From contig NZ_LT629742.1 of NCBI RefSeq assembly GCF_900104895.1, forward strand, positions 1,116,001-1,180,000: a DNA stretch of 64,000 bases, in the 5' to 3' direction. Positions 34,134 to 42,680 of this stretch are shown one piece after another. Under the pieces are notes generated by a model. That model worked only from the letters and a program-made list of their open reading frames with translations, searched no databases and was not told the DNA's origin. Source of the DNA: Microterricola viridarii (GTDB lineage: Bacteria > Actinomycetota > Actinomycetes > Actinomycetales > Microbacteriaceae). The translations under genes were made by a program, and so were the position numbers. The stretch's first letter is position 1. Each line of letters starts with the position of its first letter.

Positions 34134-35381
34134 TCAGCCGTGCGCAGGGGCATCGCCCGCCGCCACCGACTCGTGAGTGGCAAGCGCTCCAGACCCTGAC
34201 TCCGCTGTCCCCTGGCCGGCGCCCCGGGCCCGGTGCACCCGCGCGCGCCAGTGCAGTAACGCGGCGCCGAGCAGCAGTGACAGTGCCGAGCCGGTCAACA
34301 CGCCGAGCGCGCCTTGGTCCATGAGCTGGGGCTGCCCCGCGAAAGCGAGCTGATTCATGAGCAGGGCAACGGTGAATCCGAGCCCACCGGTCACGGCGAT
34401 CGCAATGAGGTCACCGAACTCGATGCGAGCGGCCCCTGTGCGGCGGGCGAGCAACCCGCCGAGCAGGCCGCCGATCGTGATGCCGACCGCCTTGCCGACG
34501 GGCAACGCCACTGCAAGTGCGAGGAAGACCGGGCTCAACTCGTCGAGCTGCGGGATCGGCACGAGCGCGGCCGAGAATGCGAAGAGCGGGAGCACGATGG
34601 CGTTCGACCACGGCTGCAGATGGTGGGCGGCCGATAGTCCCCAGCGAACAGGGAGCGCCAGCCCGAGAGCCACACCGGTCAAAGTCGCGTGCACGCCGGA
34701 CTGCAGCACGGCGTACCAACACAGCACCGCGAGGCCACCGAGCAGTGTGCCGATGGCGACAGGCGAGCGGCCAAGACGCCTGGCGAGCACGGCGAAGCAG
34801 ACCACCAGCAGTGCGGCGGCCGCGAGTGCCGCACCGTTCACGTCGTTGGAGAAGAGTACGGCGATCAGAATGATGCCGATGAGGTCGTCGAGCACTGCGA
34901 GTGCGAGCAAGAAGACTCGCAGGTTCGAGGGAAGGCCGCGGCCGAACACGGCCAGCAGCCCGAGGGCGAACGCAATGTCCGTGGCTGTCGGGATCGGCCA
35001 ACCCTCGACCGCGGTGCCGCCGCCGATCACGAGGTAGAGCACGGCCGGCCCTGCCACCCCGAAGACCGCGCCGATCAGCGGAACAGCCGCCTTTCGCGGC
35101 GTGTTCAGCTGGCCGAGGGTGAGCTCATTCTTCAGCTCGGCCGCGACGATGAAGAAGAACACCACGAGCAGCGCATCGGCGACCCATCCGCCGAGTGTCA
35201 GGTCGATCCCGAGTGGGGCCACGGCGAGTGGATGGAACTTCACCGCGAGGGCTGCTCCCGCGAGCTGGCTGTTCGCCAGAATCAGCCCGAGGGCCGCCGC
35301 AGAGAGCAGTATGACGGAGGAATGTCGGTCGGATCGGAATATCTCTCGAGTTGCAATCCGGATGCTCGCTGTCTGTATCAT
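34134..35381 (-). CDS. nhaA: Na+/H+ antiporter NhaA
   Basis: Integral membrane antiporter, 415 residues with about 12 helices. Characteristic motifs are ADALLVVFFFIVAAELKNEL, PTATDIAFALG and LALAVLDDLIGIIL, the last holding the paired Asp residues that bind the exchanged cation. It exports sodium in exchange for protons for pH and salt homeostasis. The ATG at 35379-35381 is only 11 bases from the divergent start of the monooxygenase-like gene, so the promoter of each gene must lie within the other. It is convergent with the MurR gene, with no strong hairpin between them. Confidence 0.93.
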   Translation of the reverse strand: MIQTASIRIATREIFRSDRHSSVILLSAAALGLILANSQLAGAALAVKFHPLAVAPLGIDLTLGGWVADALLVVFFFIVAAELKNELTLGQLNTPRKAAVPLIGAVFGVAGPAVLYLVIGGGTAVEGWPIPTATDIAFALGLLAVFGRGLPSNLRVFLLALAVLDDLIGIILIAVLFSNDVNGAALAAAALLVVCFAVLARRLGRSPVAIGTLLGGLAVLCWYAVLQSGVHATLTGVALGLALPVRWGLSAAHHLQPWSNAIVLPLFAFSAALVPIPQLDELSPVFLALAVALPVGKAVGITIGGLLGGLLARRTGAARIEFGDLIAIAVTGGLGFTVALLMNQLAFAGQPQLMDQGALGVLTGSALSLLLGAALLHWRARVHRARGAGQGTAESGSGALATHESVAAGDAPAHG

Positions 35382-35392
35382 CGGGGATCACC

Positions 35393-35710
35393 ATGACCAA
35401 TCCTGTTGTAGTTACCGCTGTATTCACGCCCGCGCCCGGCCAGTTCGATGCCGTCCACGAGGCCCTGCTGCCCGCCATCGCGGCCGTGCATGAGGAGCCC
35501 GGTTGCGAGCTGTACGCCATCCACCGTGCTCCCGATGACACGATCGTGATGATTGAGAAGTGGGAGTCCGCCGAGCTCCTCGACTCCCACGGCGAGGGAC
35601 CAGCCGTCGCCGCGCTGAACGCATCGCTCGCGGGCAGGCTTGCCCGCCCCGTTGAGGTGACGCGCCTCATTCCGCTGCCGGCCGGCACGGATCTTCAGGG
35701 CGTTCTCTGA
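35393..35710 (+). CDS. Antibiotic biosynthesis monooxygenase (YgiN-like) domain protein
   Basis: Small cytoplasmic dimeric alpha/beta-barrel protein of 105 residues. The sequence VVTAVFTPAPGQFDAVHEAL and HEEPGCELYAIHRAPDD, followed by VMIEKWESAELLDSH, matches the ABM/putative quinol monooxygenase family. No substrate is indicated. ATG 35393 follows GGGGA. A TTGCAA (35351-35356) and TATCAT (35376-35381) pair inside nhaA could be its promoter, giving a very short leader. Confidence 0.83.
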   Translation: MTNPVVVTAVFTPAPGQFDAVHEALLPAIAAVHEEPGCELYAIHRAPDDTIVMIEKWESAELLDSHGEGPAVAALNASLAGRLARPVEVTRLIPLPAGTDLQGVL

Positions 35711-36043
35711 CGTCATATCTCCACCCGATAGTCAAGGGCCGGAGTCGTTCCGGCATCATGTGAGCGTTGTTGGTGCGGCCGTCTCGGACGACGCCAGACA
35801 CGGGCACGTGGTGCGGGGCGAATCCGGCCCTTCTTCCTGCTCGCGTCGCGGTGCCATCGCAGGCCTCCCACCGGGCGCGCCCTGTGTCTGATCGCCCCAG
35901 TGTGCCATCAATTCATGATGACCATTGAATTGTTGACAATAGAACGCAACTGTGTTTGCATAGCGGTTCACCGGGTTCTGCGACGCCGTCGGCGAAACGG
36001 CAGCCGTCGGGCCGCGGACGCGTAACAAAGCTATGGAAATAGA
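35711..36043. other. Regulatory intergenic region before the TRAP transporter genes
   Basis: A 333-base non-coding stretch. It starts with a weak hairpin GCCGGA/TCCGGC at 35738-35754 after the monooxygenase gene. Further on, CAATTCA at 35909-35915 mirrors TGAATTG at 35926-35932 and runs into a GntR-type site and a TTGACA hexamer (35933-35938) that could be a -35 element. A TAGAAT -10-like hexamer lies at 36040-36045. No gene is supported within it. Confidence 0.6.
35929..35940. promoter_or_regulatory. ATTGTTGACAAT, GntR-type operator site 1
   Basis: Near-palindromic 12-mer whose reverse complement ATTGTCAACAAT is found exactly at 45323-45334. It overlaps the TTGACA -35-like hexamer ahead of the TRAP genes, which suits a repressor. 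The form TTGT-N2-ACAA fits FadR-subfamily GntR regulators, two of which are encoded in this island. Confidence 0.6.
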
Positions 36044-36058
36044 ATGGTATCGGTTACA
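36044..36058. promoter_or_regulatory. ATGGTATCGGTTACA, LacI-type operator before TRAP genes
   Basis: Matches 14 of 15 bases of the sequence at 40301-40315 and has the central CG and partial dyad symmetry of LacI-family sites. Surrounding bases are similar too (TGGAA upstream, CT downstream). It sits directly after the -10-like TAGAAT, so a bound repressor would block initiation. Confidence 0.6.
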
Positions 36059-36781
36059 CTCTCACCGTCGCCACATTTTGACAGCAGTGCCGCATCGACC
36101 TTGTCGAGCGACACGCCCCCACTGACCGGTGCCATTGGCACCTCGATCGCAAAGGAGCGACCCATCGACGCTGACACCCAGATCGGGCGGGCCAGAGAGG
36201 CCGACGCCCCGGTCGCGCAGGCCACCACGCCCCGGAACCCGGTCGACAAGGCGCTGAAGGCCCTCGACCTGCTCCTGCAAGTCGCGGCGGTGATTCTGTT
36301 GGGCATGGTCACGTTCTCGGTGTCCTGGCAGGTCATCGCGCGCTACGTCACCTCGGTGTCGACCCCGTGGACCGTCGAACTGGCGTCGATCAGCTTCGTC
36401 TGGCTCGCGATGTTCGCCATCGCCCTCGGCGTGCGCCGCGGCCGCCACATGGTGCTCGACATCTGGGAGTACATCCGCGGCGGGCGCTGGCTGACAGTGC
36501 TCATCGACACCGTCGCCGCCCTCATTGTCGCCGGCGTGCTGCTCGCTCTGGTCTGGTTCGGCTTCGAGGCGCTTGGCCCGGCGTTCCGGCGCACCATGCC
36601 CGGTCTCGGCATCTCTTACGGTTTCCTCGCCCTCGCGGTGCCGGTCGGCAGCATTTTCGCGCTGATCTTCGCCATCGAGGCCTGGTGGCGCGTCCAGCGC
36701 GCGAAGCCGGATGAAGACCCGCTGGCGTTCCCGGTGATCTTCCAGCCCGCCGACACCGTGATCATCAAGGGAGAGATCTAA
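36044..36781 (+). CDS. TRAP transporter small permease subunit (DctQ type)
   Basis: Four-helix membrane subunit of a tripartite ATP-independent periplasmic-type importer. Helices lie around residues 78-100, 110-130, 155-178 and 192-215 of the longest frame, and WTVELASISFVWLAMFAIALGVRRGRHM is the usual DctQ core. The start is uncertain. ATG 36044 lies inside the LacI-type operator and next to the -10-like element. TTG 36101 has no ribosome site. An excellent AAAGGAG (36151-36156) sits seven bases before an in-frame ATC at 36164. The coordinates give the outer limit; translation probably begins at 36101 or 36164. The stop overlaps the large-subunit start by one base. Confidence 0.85.
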   Translation: MVSVTLSPSPHFDSSAASTLSSDTPPLTGAIGTSIAKERPIDADTQIGRAREADAPVAQATTPRNPVDKALKALDLLLQVAAVILLGMVTFSVSWQVIARYVTSVSTPWTVELASISFVWLAMFAIALGVRRGRHMVLDIWEYIRGGRWLTVLIDTVAALIVAGVLLALVWFGFEALGPAFRRTMPGLGISYGFLALAVPVGSIFALIFAIEAWWRVQRAKPDEDPLAFPVIFQPADTVIIKGEI

Positions 36782-38100
36782 TGGGTCCGCTGCTTCTGGG
36801 TAACTTCGGCATCACGATGCTGCTGCGCGTGCCGATCGGCTTCGCGCTGGCCGCGGCATCGCTGATCACGCTCTGGCTCGTCTCTGACGTTCCGCTCACG
36901 ATCGGTGCACAGCGCATCGTCGCCGGCATCACGCCGTTCTCGCTGCTCGCCATCCCGCTGTTCATCCTGGCCGGCGGCATCATGAACGCCGGCGGCATCA
37001 CCCGGCGTTTGCTCGACCTGGCCGATTCCATGGTCGGCGGCATGCGCGGCGGCCTGGCGCAGACGAACGTGCTCTCCTCGCTGTTCTTCGGCGGGATCTC
37101 GGGTTCGGCCGTCGCCGACGTCTCGAGCCTCGGCCGCATCCTCATTCCGGCCATGAAGGAGCGCAACTACAAAGCGGCCTTCTCCGCCGCGGTGACCGCG
37201 GCCGCGCCCGTCGTCGCGCCCATCATGCCGCCGAGCATCACGATGATCGTCTACGGCGTCGTCAGCGGAACCTCCATCGGCAAGTTGTTCTTCGCCGGGA
37301 TCGTCCCCGCCGTTCTCTACATCGCCATGTTGATGGTCACCGTGCACCTGGTGGTGCGCAAGCAGGGCTTCACCGATGAGGCGATGATCGCCACGACGAA
37401 CATCAACAACATCGGCAAGATGAAGCGGGCAGAGCGGCCGCAGTTCTGGGTGTCGCTGTACCGCGCCATCCCCGCCCTGATCCTGCCCGTCGTCATCTTG
37501 GCCGGCATCCGCTTCGGCCTGTTCACGCCGACTGAGGCCGCCGCAGTCGCCGTCGTGTACGCGCTCGCCGTCGGCTGGCTCGTCTACCGCGAACTCGACT
37601 TCAAGAAGCTCGTCCACTCGATGGCGGACTCCGCGCTCGTCGTCGGGCTGATCATGCTGGTGCTCGCCGCCGCACAGCTCTACTCCTGGGCGCTCACCTC
37701 CGGCAAGGTGCCGCAGGCCGCGGCCGAGGCCGTGTTCGGGATCACCGAGAACCCGATCATCCTGCTCGCCCTGCTGAACGTGCTCCTGCTCATTGCCGGA
37801 ATGTTCATCGAGGCCAACGCCGCGCTGATCATCCTCACCCCGATCCTGCTCCCCGTCGCACTCTCAATCGGCGTCGACCCGGTGCACCTCGGCGTCATCA
37901 TCGTCGTCAACCTCGGAATCGGCCTCGTGACACCGCCCGTCGGCATCGCGCTGATGCTCTCGGCCGAAATAGCCAAGGTGCCGATGGTCCAGGCGGTGAA
38001 GGCGGTCGTGCCGTTCCTCATTACCGGCCTGATCTTCCTCGTGCTGATCACCTACGTGCCCCAGATCTCGCTCTGGTTGCCCGGATTGCTCATGCCGTAG
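36781..38100 (+). CDS. TRAP transporter large permease subunit (DctM type)
   Basis: Main membrane subunit, 439 residues with about 12 helices. DctM hallmarks are ITPFSLLAIPLFILAGGIMNAGGITRRL, GGISGSAVADVSSLG, and APIMPPSITMIVYGV, followed by the second-half repeat GLVTPPVGIALML. It uses an ion gradient to import an organic acid delivered by the binding protein. It is coupled to the small subunit (TAATG) and followed by the binding-protein gene after 54 bases. Confidence 0.94.
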   Translation: MGPLLLGNFGITMLLRVPIGFALAAASLITLWLVSDVPLTIGAQRIVAGITPFSLLAIPLFILAGGIMNAGGITRRLLDLADSMVGGMRGGLAQTNVLSSLFFGGISGSAVADVSSLGRILIPAMKERNYKAAFSAAVTAAAPVVAPIMPPSITMIVYGVVSGTSIGKLFFAGIVPAVLYIAMLMVTVHLVVRKQGFTDEAMIATTNINNIGKMKRAERPQFWVSLYRAIPALILPVVILAGIRFGLFTPTEAAAVAVVYALAVGWLVYRELDFKKLVHSMADSALVVGLIMLVLAAAQLYSWALTSGKVPQAAAEAVFGITENPIILLALLNVLLLIAGMFIEANAALIILTPILLPVALSIGVDPVHLGVIIVVNLGIGLVTPPVGIALMLSAEIAKVPMVQAVKAVVPFLITGLIFLVLITYVPQISLWLPGLLMP

Positions 38101-38154
38101 GCCGAGCTACACCTCGCCACACCCCTCAACACCCCCAATCACAAGGAAGTGGAC

Positions 38155-39162
38155 ATGAAAAAGACAGCTATCATCGCAAGCCTCGCCATCGGTGCCCTGA
38201 CCCTCTCCGGCTGCGCGGCCGGCGGCAGCTCGGGGGGTACGCCCGCGGCCGGTGGGGAGGGCGAGACGTTCAGTCTCGTGCTGGGCCATTCCGGCAGCCA
38301 GACCGACCCGCGACAGACCGCCGCCCTGGCGCTCAAGGAGATCGTCGAGACCGAGTCTGATGGCCGCGTCACGATCGAGGTCCATGCCGACTCGACCCTC
38401 GGCACCTGGGAGGAGATGATCGAGGGGCTCCAGCTCGGCAGCGCTGACATCGTCATCGAGAGCCTGCTCTCGCTCGAGTCATACACCGACCTCTCCGGTG
38501 TCGAGACCGCCCCGTTCCTCTATGAAAGCCCCGAACAGTTCTTCGAGGTGTGGGATGGCGAGCTCGGTGCAGAGATCAAGGGCGCCATCACCGACGCCTC
38601 CGGTTACTCGATCCTCGGCAACATGTACCGCGGACCGCGCGAGCTCACCACCAAGGAGCCCGTCACGACGCTCGACCAGCTCAAGGGCCTGACGATCCGC
38701 ACCCCGTCCGCCCCGACCATGCTCGCCACCTGGGAGGCGCTCGGTGCCCGGGCCGAGGCCCTGCCGTTCAACGAGGTCTACTCGGCCCTGGAGAGCGGTG
38801 TCCTGGATGGGCAGGAGAACCCGCTCGACGCGATCCTGTTCAACAGCATTCACGAGGTCGCGCCGAACATCGGCGAGACCAGCCACATGTACGCGAACTA
38901 CCACTTCCTGATGTGGGAGGACGCTCTCGCTGGTCTTCCGGAGGACGTGCAGGACCTCGTGCGTGACGCCGCCGACCGCGTCGGAGCGCAGTACACCGCC
39001 GACACCATCGAGAACACGGCCACCTACCGCGCCGACCTCGAGGCAGCCGGTGCCGTGTTCAACAAGATCACCGACCGCCCGAAGTGGGTCCAGGCCACGC
39101 AGCCGCTCATCGAGAAGCTGCCCGCCCAGGTGCAGGAGTGGGTCGCGCAGATTCGCGGCTAG
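38155..39162 (+). CDS. TRAP transporter solute-binding lipoprotein (DctP type)
   Basis: Extracellular ligand-binding protein, 335 residues, anchored as a lipoprotein (lipobox LSGC with Cys20, then a Gly/Ser linker). The DctP family pattern is clear: LVLGHSGSQTDPRQTAAL, then GLQLGSADIVIESLLSL, MYRGPRELTT, LKGLTIRTPSAP and the ligand-site loop FNEVYSALESGVLDGQENP with its conserved Glu and Asn. Arg in KGLTIRTPSA normally pairs with the substrate carboxylate, so an acid such as a sugar acid is likely. ATG 38155 has AAGGAAG six bases upstream; GTG 38149 is less likely. Confidence 0.92.
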   Translation: MKKTAIIASLAIGALTLSGCAAGGSSGGTPAAGGEGETFSLVLGHSGSQTDPRQTAALALKEIVETESDGRVTIEVHADSTLGTWEEMIEGLQLGSADIVIESLLSLESYTDLSGVETAPFLYESPEQFFEVWDGELGAEIKGAITDASGYSILGNMYRGPRELTTKEPVTTLDQLKGLTIRTPSAPTMLATWEALGARAEALPFNEVYSALESGVLDGQENPLDAILFNSIHEVAPNIGETSHMYANYHFLMWEDALAGLPEDVQDLVRDAADRVGAQYTADTIENTATYRADLEAAGAVFNKITDRPKWVQATQPLIEKLPAQVQEWVAQIRG

Positions 39163-39174
39163 GCTCACGCCGAG

Positions 39175-39216
39175 AGACGAGGCCCCCAGCCGGCGAACCG
39201 GCTGGGGGCCTCGTCT
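39175..39216. terminator. Bidirectional terminator between the DctP and LacI genes
   Basis: Perfect 19-base arms (39175-39193 and 39198-39216) with a CGAA loop, between convergent genes; serves both strands. Confidence 0.88.
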
Positions 39217-39219
39217 GCT

Positions 39220-40239
39220 CTAGCGGGCGGGCGGCTGAGCGGTGCTCGAGCGTACGACGAACTCGGCGTCGATCACCGTGGAACGTGTCTCTGCATCATC
39301 GGAGAGACGGAGCAGCGCGCGCTCGACCGAGTGCGCCGCGAGGAGCGCAGTCGGTTGCCTGATGATCGTCAGGGCCGGGGTGAAGAGCTCCGTCCACGGG
39401 TTGTCGTCGAAGACGATGAGCGAGAGGTCCTGCGGGATGCGCACCGAACCTTGCCGCAGCCGGCGCACGGCGGCCGCGACCTGGGCGGTGTTGGCGACGA
39501 TCAGCGCCGTCGGCGGGCTCTCCAGCTCGAGGAGGCTGCCGACGGCGTCAGAGCCCTGGTCTCCGCGGAACGGGATGTTGCGCAGCAGCTGACGGTCGAC
39601 CGGGATGCCGTGAGCAGTCAGGGCCGCGACATGCGCGTCCGTGCGGCTGCGCCCGGTGCTCGTGCTGAGCGGGCCGGAGATGAAGCCGATGCGGCGGTGG
39701 CCGAGACCCAACAGGTGCTCGGTCGCCTCGCGGGCCGAGCGCTCGTTGTCGATGCTGACCACGTCGGCGTGTGGGACGCCGAGCAGGTGGCGGTCCACGA
39801 AGACGAGGCGCGTGCCGAGGGCCTCCAGACGCAGCCAGGCGTCGGCATTGGTGGAGGTCGGCGTCGCGATGACGCCGCCGACCCGGCGTGCGGCGAGTGT
39901 TTCGAGGGCGTCCTGCTCGAGGGCCGGGTCCTCCTGTGTCGTCATCAGGATCACCTGCGAGCCGCGGGCCCTGGCCTCCTGGACGACCGAGTCGGCCAGC
40001 CGGGCGAAGAACGGGTTCGTTACGTCGGCGAGCACGAGTCCGAGTGAGGACGTGGGGCCGGACTTGAGCTCCCGTGCGGCGGTGCGCGGGCGGTAGGCGA
40101 GCTCTTCGATGGTCTTCAAGACGCGCTCGCGTGTCGCCGGCGCGACAGGCCCGGTGCCGTCGTTGAGTACACGTGAGACCACCGCGATGGACACGTCTGC
40201 TGCTGCCGCAACGTCGCGGATGGTGGGTGGCTTCTGCAT
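39220..40239 (-). CDS. LacI-family transcriptional regulator
   Basis: Regulator of 339 residues. The LacI HTH PPTIRDVAAAADVSIAVVSRVLN with the hinge helix RPRTAARELKSG occupies the first 60 residues. The periplasmic-binding-protein-like effector domain follows (GLVLADVTNPFFARLAD, VVSIDNERSAREATEHLL, FISGP, IVFDDNPWTELFTPALT). The gene lies between the TRAP genes and the first SAF-domain gene, and LacI-type sites are found before both, at 36044 and 40301. It probably represses sugar-acid uptake and catabolism until an inducer binds. ATG is at 40237-40239. Confidence 0.9.
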   Translation of the reverse strand: MQKPPTIRDVAAAADVSIAVVSRVLNDGTGPVAPATRERVLKTIEELAYRPRTAARELKSGPTSSLGLVLADVTNPFFARLADSVVQEARARGSQVILMTTQEDPALEQDALETLAARRVGGVIATPTSTNADAWLRLEALGTRLVFVDRHLLGVPHADVVSIDNERSAREATEHLLGLGHRRIGFISGPLSTSTGRSRTDAHVAALTAHGIPVDRQLLRNIPFRGDQGSDAVGSLLELESPPTALIVANTAQVAAAVRRLRQGSVRIPQDLSLIVFDDNPWTELFTPALTIIRQPTALLAAHSVERALLRLSDDAETRSTVIDAEFVVRSSTAQPPAR

Positions 40240-40300
40240 GGTTCCCCTCTGGTGCGTACCGCAAGCATAGAGGACGTCAGAATGGTCATTGTGGAACAAA

Positions 40301-40315
40301 ATGGAATCGGTTACA
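40301..40315. promoter_or_regulatory. ATGGAATCGGTTACA, LacI-type operator before the first SAF-domain gene
   Basis: One base different from the site at 36044-36058, with shared flanks (TGGAA before, CT after). It lies in the 165-base region between the LacI gene and the divergent catabolic genes, right after a CAAAAT -10-like hexamer (40297-40302). Confidence 0.6.
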
Positions 40316-40404
40316 CTTCTGCACAGACCTGGTGCTCGGCCAGAGGCTCGACAGCGACGTCTCGGCAGTGGCGCACCCCATCCCTCAGAGAGAAAGCCAC
40401 ACAC

Positions 40405-41754
40405 ATGAACCTCCACGCCCTGCTGAAGGACCGCGAAGCCGCCGGCCGCCCGATTCGCATCGGCCTGATCGGCGCCGGCCGATTCGGCACCATGTACCTC
40501 GCCCAGGCGCGCAACATCCCCGGCGTCCACGTCGTCGCCATCGCCGACATCAACGCGGACAGGGCCAAGGGCGCCCTCGCGCTCGTCGGCTGGCCGGACG
40601 AGGCATTCGTCGAAGATATCGACTCTGCCATCGCCCACCGAGCGACCACGATCGTCACCGACGCGGCTGCGCTCTTCGAGGCCGAGCTCGACGTGATCGT
40701 CGAGGCGACCGGCAACCCGATCGTCGGCATCAACCACGCCCTGCGCGCGATCGAGACCGGCAAGCACATCATCATGGTCACCGTCGAGGCCGACGCCCTC
40801 GCCGGACCGGCGCTGGCCAAGCGCGCCGAGGCCGCCGGGCTCGTCTACTCGCTCGCCTACGGCGACCAGCCCGCGCTGATCTGGGAGCTCGTCGACTGGG
40901 CACGCACCAGCGGCTTCGACGTCGTCTGCGCCGGCAAGGGCGCCAAGTACCTCGAGCACTACCACGAGATGAACCCGGACAACGTCTGGGAGAACTGGGA
41001 GTTCTCCAAGGAGCTCACCGACTCCGGCCAGCTCAACCCCTACATGCACACCTCGTTCCGCGACGGCACGAAGGCCGCCATCGAGATGGCGGCCGTCGCC
41101 AATGCCGCCGAGCTCCGCCCGAGCGACAACGGCCTCACCTTCACCCCCGGTGACCTCGAGGAGATCGCGACCGTGTGCCGGCCGGCATCCGTCGGCGGCG
41201 TGCTCGACCACGAGGGCACGGTCGACGTCATGTCGAGCGTCACGCGTGACGGCGCCTGGATCCCGCACAACACCCAGGAGGGCGTCTTCGTGGTCGTCAA
41301 GGCCACGAACGAGTACGTCGCCGGCTGCTTCGACGAGTACCCCTGGCACCCGGACCCGACCGGTCAGTACGCAGCGCTGTACCGCCCTTACCACTACGTC
41401 GGTCTCGAGCTGAACATCTCCATCGCCAACGCCGCGCTGCGCGGCGTCGCGACCGGGGCGCCCCGCGGCTTCTACGCCGACGTCGTGGCCACGGCCAAGA
41501 AGGACCTCGTCGCGGGCGAGATCCTCGACGGCGAGGGCGGCTTCACCGTGTGGGGCAAGCTCGTCTCGGCCGAGACCAGTGTCGCAGAGGGCTTCCTGCC
41601 CGTGGCGATGGCCCACCACGTCGAGCTCGTCAACGACGTGCCCAAGGGGGGCACCGTGCGCTGGGCGGACGTCGTCGTCGACGAGAGCCTCGCCCAGGCC
41701 ATCGAGCTGCGTCGCGAGACCGAGGCGCTCGCGCAGACCGCAGCGGCGCTCTGA
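40405..41754 (+). CDS. SAF-domain NAD(P)-binding protein (COG4091-like, homoserine dehydrogenase related), copy 1
   Basis: Protein of 449 residues. The N-terminal Rossmann domain has IRIGLIGAGRFGTMYLAQA and VVAIADIN, followed by the homoserine-dehydrogenase-like core (EATGNPIVGINHALRAIETGKHIIM, AYGDQPALIWELVDWA, AGKGAKYL). The C-terminal part (around 365-430) resembles a SAF domain. Databases tend to call this group predicted homoserine dehydrogenase or FlgA-like; neither is likely here. A close paralogue is at 48604. It starts a four-gene run with two hydroxyacid dehydrogenases, so a step in oxidising or rearranging a C4 sugar acid is inferred, but the reaction is unknown. Confidence 0.78.
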   Translation: MNLHALLKDREAAGRPIRIGLIGAGRFGTMYLAQARNIPGVHVVAIADINADRAKGALALVGWPDEAFVEDIDSAIAHRATTIVTDAAALFEAELDVIVEATGNPIVGINHALRAIETGKHIIMVTVEADALAGPALAKRAEAAGLVYSLAYGDQPALIWELVDWARTSGFDVVCAGKGAKYLEHYHEMNPDNVWENWEFSKELTDSGQLNPYMHTSFRDGTKAAIEMAAVANAAELRPSDNGLTFTPGDLEEIATVCRPASVGGVLDHEGTVDVMSSVTRDGAWIPHNTQEGVFVVVKATNEYVAGCFDEYPWHPDPTGQYAALYRPYHYVGLELNISIANAALRGVATGAPRGFYADVVATAKKDLVAGEILDGEGGFTVWGKLVSAETSVAEGFLPVAMAHHVELVNDVPKGGTVRWADVVVDESLAQAIELRRETEALAQTAAAL

Positions 41755-42680
41755 TGAGCGGGATCTCGCTCCTCGGACTCGGCGCGATGGGGCTGCCGAT
41801 GAGCGAGGTCCTGCTCGCTCGCGGTCGGCAGCTGACCGTGTGGAACCGCACGGCGGCGAAGGCTGAGGCCCTCGCCGCCCGCGGGGCCATCGTGGCGGCG
41901 ACCCCGGCGGATGCCGCGACCGCCGTCACCCTCACCGTGCTGCCCGACCTCGGCGACGTCGTCGCCGTCGTCGACGGCAGCGCGGAGCGGGGCGGGGCCG
42001 ACGGTCTCCGCGCCGGCTGGCGGGCCGCCGGCATCGCCCGGCCGGTGCTCGTCGTGATGGGCACCGTCTCGCCGACGGCCGTGCGCGCCTATGCGAATGA
42101 GCTCGCGGCCGAGGGGATCCGGCTGGTCGACGCCCCACTCAGCGGCGGGGTGATCGGTGCCCGCGAGGCGCGCCTGAGCATCATGGTGGGTGGGGAGTCC
42201 GCCGACGTCGCCCCGCTGCTGCCGCTCCTCGGTGAGCTCGGCAGCACCGTGCGCCACATGGGGTCGAGCGGCAGCGGTGCGCTGGCCAAGGCCTGCAACC
42301 AGATGATCGTCGCCTCAAGCATCGCGGCCATCTCCGAGGCCATGCTGCTGGCCAGGCAGAGCGGGCTCGATCGCGCCGCGTTGCTCGAGCTCATCAGCGG
42401 CGGGCTGGCCGGCTCCGAGATTCTGCGCCAGAAGGGGCAGAACTGGGTCACCGAGTCGTTCGAGCCCGGCGGCATGGCCGAGTATCAGCTCAAAGACCTG
42501 AACTTCGCGCTCGCCTCGGCTGCCGACGTCGGAGTCGACCTGCCGGTGGCCGCCACGACGCGGGGGCTGTTCTCCGCACTCGTCGATGCCGGTGACGGCG
42601 GGCTGGATCACACCGGAGTCTTCCGGGAGCTCGAACGGCGGGCTTTCGGCCCGGCACACGGATCAGGAGCACGGGCATGA
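41754..42680 (+). CDS. 3-hydroxyisobutyrate dehydrogenase-type NAD(P)-binding oxidoreductase
   Basis: Beta-hydroxyacid dehydrogenase of 308 residues. Dinucleotide site GLGAMG near the N-terminus (8-13), substrate-binding DAPLSGG at 126-132, catalytic Lys179 in ALAKACNQMIVAS, and the C-terminal LKDLNFALASA. This family oxidises beta-hydroxyacids such as tartronate semialdehyde, 3-hydroxyisobutyrate or aldonates. It overlaps the SAF-domain gene (TGATG) and the next dehydrogenase (ATGA). Paired with the following paralogue, it may act on a different stereoisomer or a later intermediate. Confidence 0.87.
   Translation: MSGISLLGLGAMGLPMSEVLLARGRQLTVWNRTAAKAEALAARGAIVAATPADAATAVTLTVLPDLGDVVAVVDGSAERGGADGLRAGWRAAGIARPVLVVMGTVSPTAVRAYANELAAEGIRLVDAPLSGGVIGAREARLSIMVGGESADVAPLLPLLGELGSTVRHMGSSGSGALAKACNQMIVASSIAAISEAMLLARQSGLDRAALLELISGGLAGSEILRQKGQNWVTESFEPGGMAEYQLKDLNFALASAADVGVDLPVAATTRGLFSALVDAGDGGLDHTGVFRELERRAFGPAHGSGARA

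Noticed and set aside
36044-36046. ATG 36044 as the certain start of the TRAP small subunit
   Set aside because: It lies within the LacI-type operator and overlaps a -10-like hexamer, so it is kept only as the outer limit of the gene.
40240-41619. Upstream extension of the LacI-family frame across the divergent SAF-domain gene
   Set aside because: The LacI HTH begins at the ATG ending at 40239, and the extension is antisense to a well-supported gene.
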